From the NCBI GenBank assembly GCA_016178785.1, contig JACOSO010000040.1, positions 32,022 to 96,021 of the forward strand: DNA of 64,000 nt, given 5' to 3'. This stretch comes from Bacteroidota bacterium. Lineage in GTDB: Bacteria > Bacteroidota > Bacteroidia > Cytophagales > Cyclobacteriaceae. A model generated the notes under the pieces. The model made no database searches. It was not told where the DNA came from and worked only from the letters and a program-made list of their open reading frames with translations. Below, piece by piece: positions 26,601-35,237 of the stretch. The stretch's first letter is position 1, and each line of letters starts with the position of its first letter. The position numbers were made by a program, and so were the translations under genes.

Positions 26601-27324
26601 CATCGCTGTGTGCAGCGACAGTCTCACCCCGGTTGATTTTTTCGTTTTTGTGATCCCATTCAACAAGTCCATCCCTCAAACGCACGATTCTATGAGCGTA
26701 GTGAGCAATGTCATCTTCGTGTGTCACCATAATAATAGTGTGGCCTTTGTCATGCAACTCCTGAAACAGATTCATGATATCGTATGAAGTCTTAGAGTCA
26801 AGGTTACCTGTAGGTTCATCGGCCAAAAGAATGGACGGGTTGTTTACCAAGGCTCTGGCAATTGCCACGCGCTGGCGTTGCCCACCAGAAAGCTCGTTAG
26901 GTCTGTGATGGTGGCGATTGGCCAAGTCAACATTTTCCAAAGCAGCCATTGCCATTTCGTGGCGGTCGTCCTTGTTATAGCCGGCATAGATCAAAGGGAG
27001 CGCGACATTTTCAAGTGCAGTTGCTCTTGGTAAAAGATTAAAAGTCTGAAATACGAAACCAATTTCTTTGTTACGGATGGTGGCCAGTTCATTCTCAGTC
27101 ATCTCGCTCACCATTTGATTATTGAGCATGTAAGTGCCGTGCGTAGGTGAATCAAGGCAGCCAACAATGTTCATCAACTTAGATTTGCCCGAGCCGGAAG
27201 GGCCCATGAAAGCAACGTACTCACCTTTATTGATTGAAATCGAAATATCCTGAAGCGCATTCACAATGTTATTGCCCATTTTGTAAATCTTGGCAATGTT
27301 GTGGGTTTCGATGATTTTAGTCAT
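26587..27324 (-). CDS. ABC transporter ATP-binding protein (MacB/LolD-like)
   Basis: The 245-residue protein has Walker A (GPSGSGKS, residues 41-48), the ABC signature [15 protein letters not shown], Walker B (SILLADEPT) with D-loop NLDSKTS, and the H-loop His ([11 protein letters not shown]), as in LolD/MacB ATPases that power FtsX-type permeases. The residue after Walker A is Lys (GKSKLMN) where nearly all relatives have Thr, an odd change next to the phosphate-binding loop. No permease is adjacent; the FtsX/MacB-type permease at 40030 is too far to be in the same operon but could be a partner. Confidence 0.92.
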   Translation of the reverse strand: MTKIIETHNIAKIYKMGNNIVNALQDISISINKGEYVAFMGPSGSGKSKLMNIVGCLDSPTHGTYMLNNQMVSEMTENELATIRNKEIGFVFQTFNLLPRATALENVALPLIYAGYNKDDRHEMAMAALENVDLANRHHHRPNELSGGQRQRVAIARALVNNPSILLADEPTGNLDSKTSYDIMNLFQELHDKGHTIIMVTHEDDIAHYAHRIVRLRDGLVEWDHKNEKINRGETVAAHSDVNLS

Positions 27325-27413
27325 GTGGCAATTTAGTCAAGTTATTATTAACTGATAATTCTCGTTTTTGTTACGTGCTCCGACCAGTTTTTGACGAATG
27401 AGAGGTGATTTTG

Positions 27414-27953
27414 TTACAATCCTAATATCCTCGCCACTTTGAGAATCCCCATTACACTCAGACTATCCGTAATTTTGCCTTGCATTACCATTTCTAGCGT
27501 CTCGGCAAACGGGAGCTTCCACACTTTCATGTCTGCTTCAGTGTCTTCGCGCTCATGTTCGCCTTCACCAAGTCCTTGCGCCAGAAAAACGAACCCGACT
27601 TCATCAGAAACAGAATTGGATAAATGCGCTTTTAGAATTTCCTTCCACTGCTTTGCTTTTAATCCTGTTTCTTCCAATAGTTCTCTTTTTGCTGAGTCCA
27701 GAATTTCTTTTCCGGCAGGCCCTCCTCCTTCCGGAATTTCCCAGCTCCATTCATCTAAGGTGTACCGATGCTGACCGACAAGCCACGTATTGTTATTTTC
27801 ATCTAATGGAATAATGCCGATAGCTGTATTTTTAAAATGCACTTTCCCATAAATGCCTTTACCCCCGGCAGGATTAATTACCTTATGTTCTTCTAACTTG
27901 ATCCATGGATTTTCATAGATGTCTTCGTGGGAAAGCGTTGTCCATTTGCTCAT
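27414..27953 (-). CDS. Nudix hydrolase (ADP-ribose pyrophosphatase-like)
   Basis: The 179-residue protein has a full Nudix box (GGPAGKEILDSAKRELLEET, then G), with the RELLEE glutamates that bind magnesium. It is preceded by the typical ADP-ribose pyrophosphatase strand pattern (WLVGQHRYTLDEWSWEIPEG). It should hydrolyse nucleoside diphosphate derivatives such as ADP-ribose. The gene is divergent from rnhB and preceded by a long AT-rich inverted repeat. Confidence 0.92.
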   Translation of the reverse strand: MSKWTTLSHEDIYENPWIKLEEHKVINPAGGKGIYGKVHFKNTAIGIIPLDENNNTWLVGQHRYTLDEWSWEIPEGGGPAGKEILDSAKRELLEETGLKAKQWKEILKAHLSNSVSDEVGFVFLAQGLGEGEHEREDTEADMKVWKLPFAETLEMVMQGKITDSLSVMGILKVARILGL

Positions 27954-27962
27954 GTCTAAAAG

Positions 27963-28046
27963 TTAATCGTTAATAGTTATTCGTTAATAGTGGCTTGTGT
28001 AAATTTGAAACAATATTACCATTAACCTTTAACTATTAACGATTAA
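27963..28046. repeat. Perfect 17-bp AT-rich inverted repeat between nudix gene and rnhB
   Basis: TTAATCGTTAATAGTTA at 27963-27979 is the exact reverse complement of TAACTATTAACGATTAA at 28030-28046, with a 50-base spacer. The right arm ends four bases before the rnhB start. A role in the divergent promoter or as a mobile palindromic remnant is possible. Confidence 0.7.
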
Positions 28047-28049
28047 GGA

Positions 28050-28652
28050 ATGCTCCACTCTTCGTTCACCCCCAATCTAATCGAAGCAGGCTGTGATGAA
28101 GTCGGGCGAGGATGTCTGGCAGGACCCGTTGTGGCTGCTGCAGTTATCCTACCTAAAAATTATACGCACGAATTACTTAACGACTCGAAGCAACTCACGA
28201 AAGAAGAACGAATTCAACTGCAAGGAGAAATAAAACGCGATGCGCTGGCTTGGGCTGTGGCAGAGGTAAGTCAAACCGAAATTGACAAAATCAATATTCT
28301 TAACGCATCTTTTCTCGCCATGCACCATGCGCTTGATCAATTGAGCTTGCGCCCCGAATTATTGCTCATCGATGGAAATCGTTTTAAACCCTATCACGAA
28401 ATAAAATTTGAGTGCATTATCAAAGGAGATGCAAATTACCTAAGCATTGCGGCTGCATCGGTGTTGGCAAAAACGTATCGCGATGATTTAATGGAGAAAT
28501 TAGCAACTCAATACCCAGGCTATGGCTGGCACACGAATGTGGGTTATCCAACAGACGAACATCGTGATGGGATTAGAAATCTTGGAATCACCCCTTACCA
28601 CAGAAGATCATTTACCCTGCTGCCTTCGCAATTGGAGTTGTTTGAGGATTGA
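28050..28652 (+). CDS. rnhB: Ribonuclease HII
   Basis: The 200-residue protein is a complete RNase HII. It shows the catalytic Asp-Glu in CDEVGRGCLAGPVVAAAV, the central Asp in ELLLIDGNRFKP, and the final acidic residue near KTYRDDLMEKL; GYPTDEH is also conserved. It removes ribonucleotides and RNA from RNA-DNA hybrids. Its 3' end overlaps the converging amt gene by 41 bases. Confidence 0.95.
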   Translation: MLHSSFTPNLIEAGCDEVGRGCLAGPVVAAAVILPKNYTHELLNDSKQLTKEERIQLQGEIKRDALAWAVAEVSQTEIDKINILNASFLAMHHALDQLSLRPELLLIDGNRFKPYHEIKFECIIKGDANYLSIAAASVLAKTYRDDLMEKLATQYPGYGWHTNVGYPTDEHRDGIRNLGITPYHRRSFTLLPSQLELFED

Positions 28653-29988
28653 AACCGACTTCGGTTGCAAGAGTTACCTTTCCAAAATCTTCCGTGCTCA
28701 ATGTTTCAGAATGCTGGCTGATATCTAGGCCGAGTCGTTCATCTTCAGGTGACACACGTAGTCGCGTCATCATGCCTGTGATTTTAAAAATCAAATACGA
28801 ACCCCCAAAAGTAAATACACCTACAATCACCAACGCCAACATGTGGTATTGAAAAGTTTCAAACTTACCGTTAATGAGTCCGACATCTTTTGCAAATACT
28901 CCGGTGAGAATCATACCAACAATGCCGCCAAGTCCGTGACATGGAAAAACATCGAGCGTATCATCAAGTGAAGTTCTTTGGCGATAATAAACCGCAAGGT
29001 TGCTGACAATAGCGGCAGCAAAACCGATGAACACACTCTGACCAATATTTACAAAACCCGCTGCTGGTGTAATTGCGACCAATCCAACAACAGCGCCAAT
29101 GCACGCCCCCATCGCAGAAATTTTCCTGCCGACCAATGCATCGAACATCACCCATGTAATCATGGCCGAAGCCGAAGCCATGTTTGTTGTTGCGAAGGCT
29201 TGTACGGCAAGTCCGTTGGCTGCAAGCGCTGAGCCCGCATTAAAACCAAACCATCCAAACCACAACATGCCTGTGCCAAGAATGATAAAAGGAACGTTTG
29301 CAGGTTGATGTTGATTGTTATGACGCTTGCCGAGAATGAAAGCTCCGGCCAACGCAGCAAAGCCGGCACTCATGTGCACCACAGCGCCACCGGCAAAATC
29401 TAGTACGCCAAGTTTTCGCAGAAAGCCATCCGGATGCCAGGTCCAATGGGCCAATGGACAATAGATAAGCAAGGAAAACAAACACATAAAAATCAAATAC
29501 GAAGTAAACTTGACACGCTCTGCAAAACTTCCTGTGATGAGGGCTGGTGTGATGATAGCAAACTTTAACTGAAACAAAGCGAAGAGCAATAACGGAAAAG
29601 TTGGTGCAAGTGAAGGATGAGGGTTTAACCCAACATTATGAAAAGCAAAAAAAGTGGTGGGGTTGCCAATGACCCCCCCGATGCTATCGCCAAACGCAAG
29701 ACTGAATCCAACCAAATACCAAAGCAAACTGATTACACCGAGAGCGATAAAACTTTGCAACATGGTGGAGATTACATTTTTAACACTGACCATGCCTCCA
29801 TAAAAAAATGAGAGGCCGGGCGTCATGAAAAAAACGAAAGCTGAGGCAACAATCATCCAGGCCGTATCCGCTTTATCAATACTGCTCGCTGCATCAGCAA
29901 CAGGTTCTTCAGCACCGAATAGAACTAAGAACTGCAAAGCACATATAATTGCAAAGATTACTATCCAACGGGTTCTCGGCTTACTCAT
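28612..29988 (-). CDS. amtB: Ammonium transporter
   Basis: The 458-residue protein has 11 membrane helices and the ammonium transporter signatures: AFVFFMTPGLSFFYGGMVSV, the conserved WHPDGFLRKLGVLDFAGGAVVH segment in part (DFAGGAVVHMSAG), and the FPCHGLGGIVG pore His. It takes up ammonia when nitrogen is scarce. A P-II gene (glnK) usually follows but none is seen here. Its upstream region contains two related sites (30023-30090) that may control it. Confidence 0.95.
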   Translation of the reverse strand: MSKPRTRWIVIFAIICALQFLVLFGAEEPVADAASSIDKADTAWMIVASAFVFFMTPGLSFFYGGMVSVKNVISTMLQSFIALGVISLLWYLVGFSLAFGDSIGGVIGNPTTFFAFHNVGLNPHPSLAPTFPLLLFALFQLKFAIITPALITGSFAERVKFTSYLIFMCLFSLLIYCPLAHWTWHPDGFLRKLGVLDFAGGAVVHMSAGFAALAGAFILGKRHNNQHQPANVPFIILGTGMLWFGWFGFNAGSALAANGLAVQAFATTNMASASAMITWVMFDALVGRKISAMGACIGAVVGLVAITPAAGFVNIGQSVFIGFAAAIVSNLAVYYRQRTSLDDTLDVFPCHGLGGIVGMILTGVFAKDVGLINGKFETFQYHMLALVIVGVFTFGGSYLIFKITGMMTRLRVSPEDERLGLDISQHSETLSTEDFGKVTLATEVGFNPQTTPIAKAAG

Positions 29989-30022
29989 GAATCCTTATTT
30001 TTCCATAAATTTCATGAATACA

Positions 30023-30090
30023 TGGTAATATTTACGCCATATTTTGAAATATTTTACCTAATTCGATTGAATTGTGGTAATTTTTACCCC
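30023..30090. promoter_or_regulatory. Two related inverted-repeat sites upstream of amtB
   Basis: TGGTAATATTTACGCC (30023-30038) and TGGTAATTTTTACCCC (30075-30090) share 13 of 16 bases and lie 52 bases apart, about five helical turns, just before the amt start at 29988. Each has GGTAA...TTAC dyad symmetry. Nitrogen control of amt is common, so a regulator binding here is plausible but not identified. Confidence 0.4.
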
Positions 30091-30134
30091 TAACAACTGT
30101 TAAATGTTAGTCTATTTCTGATTCTCGGTGTAAA

Positions 30135-30671
30135 TCAGCTTACTTTTTTGCGCAGGAGACTCAACATCTCCAAACGGATAAGGCCGCTAAACGGCCTTAT
30201 GAAAAACCAGTAGATAGAAAAAATGATTTTAGACTTTCGCTTTAAGCATCTTACCCTTGTCTCTGTTGAAACTTCACACCCTGTATTGGTCTTTGTAAAT
30301 TTCAAGTTCCAGGCCGCTTTCAACTTGTGGTTGGTATTGTCAGAACAGAACTCCTCCTTGTTTTCAATCCACTCAATTTCGTTCTTCACCTGAAACCCAT
30401 AAACGAATTCGTTCCAAAGAGATTCTTCAAGCAAAGTAAATTTCATTCCTGCTACAAAACGTTTAAACACAGTTGACTTAAAAGGAATGCCACGCAGCCA
30501 AAAAAGAACTGAAATAATTAGGGAGTCTGACAGATCAAGTTCCATCGCAGCCTTGTAACAAGTTTCCGGTGAAGCGTTGATTATCGTCTTGTGGATTTCA
30601 TTGAAATCAAAGGTGGGGCGATATTTATCGATGAGACTGCGCACTACGAAAAGATAGGTCAAACCATTCAT
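30135..30671 (-). CDS. Hypothetical protein, possibly SRPBCC-like
   Basis: The start is ATG 30671 (a TTG 3 bases upstream is unlikely). The 178 residues show a helix-grip-like pattern: ETCYKAAMELDLSDSLIISV, then strands KFTLLEESLWNEFVYGFQV and KAAWNLKFTKTNTGCEVSTETRVRC, and a final amphipathic helix. This resembles SRPBCC ligand-binding proteins, but the match is weak and no catalytic residue can be named. The gene is divergent from the amidohydrolase gene. Confidence 0.55.
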   Translation of the reverse strand: MNGLTYLFVVRSLIDKYRPTFDFNEIHKTIINASPETCYKAAMELDLSDSLIISVLFWLRGIPFKSTVFKRFVAGMKFTLLEESLWNEFVYGFQVKNEIEWIENKEEFCSDNTNHKLKAAWNLKFTKTNTGCEVSTETRVRCLKRKSKIIFSIYWFFIRPFSGLIRLEMLSLLRKKVS

Positions 30672-30738
30672 CAAAAAAAGTTAACTGAGTGAAGGTTCAT
30701 CTTTGAGATTAAATTATCTTCAAGACTTACTTATCCCT

Positions 30739-32319
30739 ATGAAAAAAATAATTCTGTTATACCTTTTGGGCCTTTGCTTTAGTGTCTATGCGCAAGACGC
30801 TGTAAAAAAAGCGCCCGAAGTAAAAGAAGGCGATGGCCCGTTTACTCAACTCATTATTCGCGGGGTTACGCTTATTAATGGAACTGGCGCCCCACCAATC
30901 GGCCCTGTTGATATTGTGGTGAAGCAAAATCGAATTGTTGAAATAAAAAATGTAGGCAACCCGGGCATGCCGATCAATCCTGATCGCAGACCTAAACTTG
31001 AAGCGGGAGGAAAAGAGCTCGATTGCACTGGTATGTACCTAATGCCGGGCTTCATAGATATGCATGGGCACATTGGCGGAAGCCAGGCACCAATCGCTGA
31101 ATATGTTTTTAAACTTTGGATGGGGCACGGCATTACTTCTATCCGTGATCCATCGGCCGGAAATGGACTAGAGTGGGTGCTCGACCAAAAAGCAAAGAGC
31201 GAAAAAAACCTGATCACCGCTCCGCGCATCAAAGCATATACTGCTTTTGGCATGGGAAGTAAAACTCCAATTACCACACCTGAGATGGCACGCGCATGGG
31301 TGAATGAAAATAAATTGAAGGGTGCGGACGGAATAAAATTTTTTGGCGCTGCCCCTGACATCATGGATGCAGCACTTCGGGAAAATAAAAAACTCGGACT
31401 TCGCTCGGCATGTCATCATGCACAAATGGATGTAGCAAGATGGAATGTTGTAAAATCAGCTGAAGCTGGACTTACCTCAATGGAACATTGGTACGGCTTG
31501 CCGGAGTCGATGTTGGTTGACAAGACCATTCAGAGCTATCCGCTCAATTATAATTATGGAAACGAACAGCATCGTTTTGAAGAGGCTGGCAAACTTTGGA
31601 AGCAAGCAGCTGCACCTTTCTCTGAAAAATGGAATGCAGTGATGAACCATTTGATCGAACTGGACTTCACCATCGATCCGACATTTAATATCTATGAAGC
31701 CAATCGTGATTTGCATCGCGCGCGCAGGCAAGAGTGGCATGAGCAATATACCCTTCCTCAGCTGTGGGAATTTTACCAGCCTAACCGTGCCTCGCACGGA
31801 TCTTATTGGTTTAACTGGGGAACTGAACAAGAAGTAACCTGGAAAGAAAATTACAGACTATGGATGACGTTTGTGAACGAATACAAAAACCGTGGTGGCC
31901 GAGTGACCATTGGCACCGACTCCGGATTTATTTTTGAGTTGTACGGATTTTCATACGTTCGTGAAATGGAATTGCTGCGCGAAGCAGGATTTCATCCATT
32001 GGAAATTATTCGCTCAGCCACATTGTATGGTGCACAAGCACTCGGTGTTGACAAAGATTTAGGAACAGTAGAAGTAGGCAAGCTGGCCGACTTTGCCATT
32101 GTTGACCAAAATCCATTAGAAAATCTGCAAGTACTTTATGGCATGGGCGCCATCAAGCTTGATGAAAACAACAAAACTATTCGTGTGGGTGGAGTGAAAT
32201 ACACTATCAAAGACGGAATCATTTATGACGCGAAAAAACTTTTGGCTGATGTAAAGAGAATTGTGGAAGAAGAGAAAAAGAAAACGGGTTTTGTATTGAA
32301 GCAGCCAGGGGTGGAGTAA
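30739..32319 (+). CDS. Exported amidohydrolase
   Basis: The start is ATG 30739 (a TTG 12 codons upstream gives no signal peptide). The signal peptide is MKKIILLYLLGLCFSVYAQ. The amidohydrolase TIM-barrel metal site starts with HxH in GFIDMHGHIGG and continues with the later histidines (ACHHAQMDVA, MEHWYG) and the Asp in TIGTDSGF. The protein belongs to the imidazolonepropionase/dipeptidase-like branch and hydrolyses an amide or ester bond in the periplasm; the substrate is unknown. The C-terminal domain ends in the usual GTVEVGKLADFAIVD. It is 526 residues long. Confidence 0.9.
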   Translation: MKKIILLYLLGLCFSVYAQDAVKKAPEVKEGDGPFTQLIIRGVTLINGTGAPPIGPVDIVVKQNRIVEIKNVGNPGMPINPDRRPKLEAGGKELDCTGMYLMPGFIDMHGHIGGSQAPIAEYVFKLWMGHGITSIRDPSAGNGLEWVLDQKAKSEKNLITAPRIKAYTAFGMGSKTPITTPEMARAWVNENKLKGADGIKFFGAAPDIMDAALRENKKLGLRSACHHAQMDVARWNVVKSAEAGLTSMEHWYGLPESMLVDKTIQSYPLNYNYGNEQHRFEEAGKLWKQAAAPFSEKWNAVMNHLIELDFTIDPTFNIYEANRDLHRARRQEWHEQYTLPQLWEFYQPNRASHGSYWFNWGTEQEVTWKENYRLWMTFVNEYKNRGGRVTIGTDSGFIFELYGFSYVREMELLREAGFHPLEIIRSATLYGAQALGVDKDLGTVEVGKLADFAIVDQNPLENLQVLYGMGAIKLDENNKTIRVGGVKYTIKDGIIYDAKKLLADVKRIVEEEKKKTGFVLKQPGVE

Positions 32320-32404
32320 AATATATTCAATTGCATATATTCGAATGTTGTAGCCAATGCACCAAACTAGTGTAGCTATTAACAATAGAACAGAAAATGG
32401 ACAA

Positions 32405-32902
32405 ATGGAATTAATCACACTTCAAAAACATAACAAGCAATGGAAGGACATTTTTTTAAAGGAGCAAGAGTTAATTTTTAATGCTTTGGGACAAACCATT
32501 GACAAGATTCATCATGTAGGCAGCACAGCCGTTCCAGACCTGTTGGCAAAACCAGTCATTGACATAGCAGTTGAATCTATATCGTTTCCACCTTCACCGA
32601 CAATCATTGACAAACTTGCAACAATAGAATATGAATGTAAAGGAGAAGCAGGAATCATTGGACGGTTTTGGTTTACGAAAGGACTACCGAGAAAATTCAA
32701 TTTGCATTTCTGTATGACTAACTCGGACATCGTGCAAAAGCAAATTATACTCAGAGACAAGTTGACTAAAAATGACTATTTGAGACGAGAGTATGAACTT
32801 CTTAAACTCAAAAACTATAAAGACAAAGACATTGACAGTTCAGAATATGCTTTTGCTAAATCAGATTTCATTCAAAAAGTAATAGCTACTGACACAACAT
32901 GA
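32405..32902 (+). CDS. GrpB-family protein (nucleotidyltransferase fold)
   Basis: The start is taken at ATG 32405 (MELITLQKHNKQWKDIFLKE), the normal start of the family; ATG 32357 is 16 codons upstream. GrpB signatures are visible: HHVGSTAVPDLLAKPVIDIAVE, with GST and DI from the nucleotidyltransferase fold, and RKFNLHFCMTNSDIVQK. The function is unknown, although some relatives are dephospho-CoA kinase-linked. The gene is followed directly by a palindrome and a tandem repeat, so it may be a cassette-like acquisition. Confidence 0.85.
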   Translation: MELITLQKHNKQWKDIFLKEQELIFNALGQTIDKIHHVGSTAVPDLLAKPVIDIAVESISFPPSPTIIDKLATIEYECKGEAGIIGRFWFTKGLPRKFNLHFCMTNSDIVQKQIILRDKLTKNDYLRREYELLKLKNYKDKDIDSSEYAFAKSDFIQKVIATDTT

Positions 32903-32913
32903 CAAACACATCT

Positions 32914-32987
32914 GGCATAACACGGACGATAGAAGCCCGAACCGCTAACAAGGGGTTTGCGATAGCGGGGATTCCGTGCTTTATGAC
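32914..32987. repeat. Large imperfect palindrome after the GrpB gene, attC-like in shape
   Basis: CACGGA (32921-32926) pairs with TCCGTG (32973-32978), and inside it CCGCTA (32942-32947) pairs with TAGCGG (32963-32968); outer bases GGCATAA and TTATGAC also match partly. The result is a nested stem with unpaired bases on one side, like folded integron attC sites. The canonical GTTRRRY/RYYYAAC boxes are not present, so it is only attC-like. Confidence 0.45.
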
Positions 32988-33209
32988 ACCAGTACGCACA
33001 GTCATGTAGGTTCTACTCCCATTTACAACAAATTTATTTCCTCGCAGTGTCTCCCGTTTCGGGGACGCTGCGCTTATGACACCAGTACCCACAGTCATGT
33101 AGGTTCTACTCCCATTTATTTCCTCGCAGTGTCTCCCGTTTCGGGGACGCTGCGCTTATGACACCAGTACCCACCGTCATGTAGGTTCTACTCCCATTTA
33201 CAACAAATT
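32981..33209. repeat. Tandem repeat, 2.6 units (about 93 and 82 bp)
   Basis: Unit 1 is 32981-33073, unit 2 is 33074-33155 (missing 11 bases) and a partial unit 3 is 33156-33209. Each starts TTATGACACCAGTAC and contains a hairpin CGCAGTGTCTCC / GGGGACGCTGCG. Two G-T pairs make the hairpin stronger in RNA of the plus strand than the minus strand. The unit has no evident coding content. Confidence 0.8.
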
Positions 33210-33256
33210 GCCCGGTCGATTTTTGTAACTTCATCTCACAAAAGCCATACAAATCG

Positions 33257-35230
33257 ATGCGCAAAATCTCTTTTATCATACTTTGTCTGTTGGCTTTATC
33301 ACCTATTTACGGACAGTCTGTAAAAGAACTCATGGCCGAAGGTGACCGGTTTCACAGCAAGAAAAAATACAGAGATGCCATTGCCGTTTTCAAGAAAGCA
33401 CTAGACATCAACCCCGATGATGCATTGGTCAATTTCAAATTAGGGCTCGCCTACCTCTATTCTGACACCAAATCCAAAGCCGCTGGCTTCATTGACAAAG
33501 CGTATCGGCTCAATCCGAAAATTGATAACCGCATTGACTACCATTTGGGCACCGCTTTTCAAAACCGAAACGATTTTAAAAATGCAATCGAACACTTCAA
33601 GGCATTTGGTGAAAATAATCCCAACCTTTCTACCATTGCCAGGGAACGTATTAATGAATGTCTGATCGCTGATTCGCTAGTGCAGAATGAATTGAATGTA
33701 GTGATTGAAAACCTGGGGCGGGTGGTGAACTCAACACAAGATGAATATTCTCCGATCATTTCTTCCGATGGAAATATGCTCATCTTCACTTCCAACCGCG
33801 GTGAGCTGATCAAGAACCAACCCCATCATGAAGAAATTTATGTTGCGCACAAGAAAGGAAACGTGTGGGGTGAACCAAAAAAACTTGGCCCGACTATCAA
33901 CACCGAATTCAACGATGCCGCAGCCTCCCTCTCACCCGATGGTAAAACGATGTTTCTTTATTATGAGGATAATGGTGGAGATATTTACGCATCGACTTTT
34001 GATGGAAAGGATTGGGGCAAACCTGTTCCGTTGAATAAAAACATTAACACTTCTCAGTTTCAGGAAACGTGCGCGAGTATGTCGCCTGACGGAAAGAAGT
34101 TGTACTTCGCCAGCAATCGCCCCGATGGTTTTGGCGAATTGGATATTTATGTGAGCGAACTTGACAACAAAGGGCAATGGGGCAAAGGAGTAAACCTCGG
34201 ACCACTGGTGAATACGCCCGGTAATGATGATTCACCTTACATTCATTATGATGGCGTAACGTTATACTTTTCTTCCGATGGCCATCCGAAAATTGGCAAC
34301 AGCGATATCTTTGTTACTGAATTCAAAAAAGGAAATTGGACGAAGCCCGAAAATATAGGTTATCCAATTAACTCGTGGGAGTACGATGGATTTTTCAGCA
34401 TCTCGCCCGACAAGAAAACAGCCTATTACGCCACGGTAAAAGAAGGTGACAATGGAGGCATCGATATTTATTCCATAAAATTTCTTGAGCCCAAATTCAA
34501 GCCGAAACCCAAACCTGTTGTTGTAGAAGAGCCAAAGAAACCTGCTCCTAAGAAAGAAGAATTTCATGACCCTCTCATCGACAAGCTCAAGCAGCAAAAA
34601 GTCTTCACCCTGTTAAAAGGAAAAGTAATTGATGAAACTGATGCCCATGCACTGGAAGCAACCATCACGCTTGTTGATAACGAAACGGGCAAGATAATTT
34701 CGAAGCTTACTTCTGATCCAGCCAGCGGTGAATTTGAATTGATCATCCCTCACGGAGGAAATTATGGTGTGGCAACTGAGCGGCAAGGCTATTTGTTCAA
34801 CTCTATCAACTTCAATCTTCCCAAATTTGCCGAGTATCAAGAGATCGACACGCACGTCATTATGGCACCCGCTGAGGTAGGTTCAAAAGCGGTTCTGAAA
34901 AATATTTTCTTTGATGTAGGAAAATCAGAATTGAAAACCCAATCGCTGGCCGAAGTGGAAAAAATTCTCGAGTTGTTGAAATCCAACGAACACTTGAAAG
35001 TACAGATCAACGGCCACACGGATAACACAGGCAATGCTACTATGAACAAATCACTTTCTTTGAAACGGGCTTCTTCCGTTGTCGATTACCTGATCAGCAA
35101 AGGCGTTGATGCCAGCCGCGTATCGGCCAAGGGATTTGGATCAGAACGACCGATTGTTTCCAACGATGATGAAGAGGGCGGGCGTGAGATCAATCGCAGA
35201 ACTGAAATAGAAATTATTTCTGCAGGATGA
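33257..35230 (+). CDS. OmpA-family protein with TPR, PD40 propeller and peptidase-like domains
   Basis: The 657-residue protein has a signal peptide (ends YGQ) and TPR repeats (about 20-150). A PD40/WD40-like propeller of about four blades follows (150-410; SPDGKTMFLYYEDNGGDIY and SPDGKKLYFASNRPDGFGEL). A Pro/Lys linker comes next (KPKPKPVVVEEPKKPAPKKE), then a carboxypeptidase-regulatory-like domain (about 450-530) and a C-terminal OmpA peptidoglycan-binding domain (about 545-657; INGHTDNTGNATMNKSLSLK, NRRTEIE). It is an outer-membrane or surface protein that anchors to peptidoglycan and is typical of Bacteroidota. It starts with ATG at 33257. Confidence 0.93.
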   Translation: MRKISFIILCLLALSPIYGQSVKELMAEGDRFHSKKKYRDAIAVFKKALDINPDDALVNFKLGLAYLYSDTKSKAAGFIDKAYRLNPKIDNRIDYHLGTAFQNRNDFKNAIEHFKAFGENNPNLSTIARERINECLIADSLVQNELNVVIENLGRVVNSTQDEYSPIISSDGNMLIFTSNRGELIKNQPHHEEIYVAHKKGNVWGEPKKLGPTINTEFNDAAASLSPDGKTMFLYYEDNGGDIYASTFDGKDWGKPVPLNKNINTSQFQETCASMSPDGKKLYFASNRPDGFGELDIYVSELDNKGQWGKGVNLGPLVNTPGNDDSPYIHYDGVTLYFSSDGHPKIGNSDIFVTEFKKGNWTKPENIGYPINSWEYDGFFSISPDKKTAYYATVKEGDNGGIDIYSIKFLEPKFKPKPKPVVVEEPKKPAPKKEEFHDPLIDKLKQQKVFTLLKGKVIDETDAHALEATITLVDNETGKIISKLTSDPASGEFELIIPHGGNYGVATERQGYLFNSINFNLPKFAEYQEIDTHVIMAPAEVGSKAVLKNIFFDVGKSELKTQSLAEVEKILELLKSNEHLKVQINGHTDNTGNATMNKSLSLKRASSVVDYLISKGVDASRVSAKGFGSERPIVSNDDEEGGREINRRTEIEIISAG

Positions 35231-35237
35231 AACACTG

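Noticed and set aside
32914..32987. True integron attC site
   Set aside because: The conserved RYYYAAC and GTTRRRY boxes are not recognisable and no integrase is present; reported only as attC-like.
32976..33161. Frame with repeated peptide YDTSTHSHVGSTPIY
   Set aside because: It is produced by the tandem DNA repeat, has no homology signal and lacks a ribosome binding site; treated as repeat.
33000..33209. CRISPR array
   Set aside because: The repeat units are 82-93 bases, adjacent without unique spacers, and there are no cas genes.
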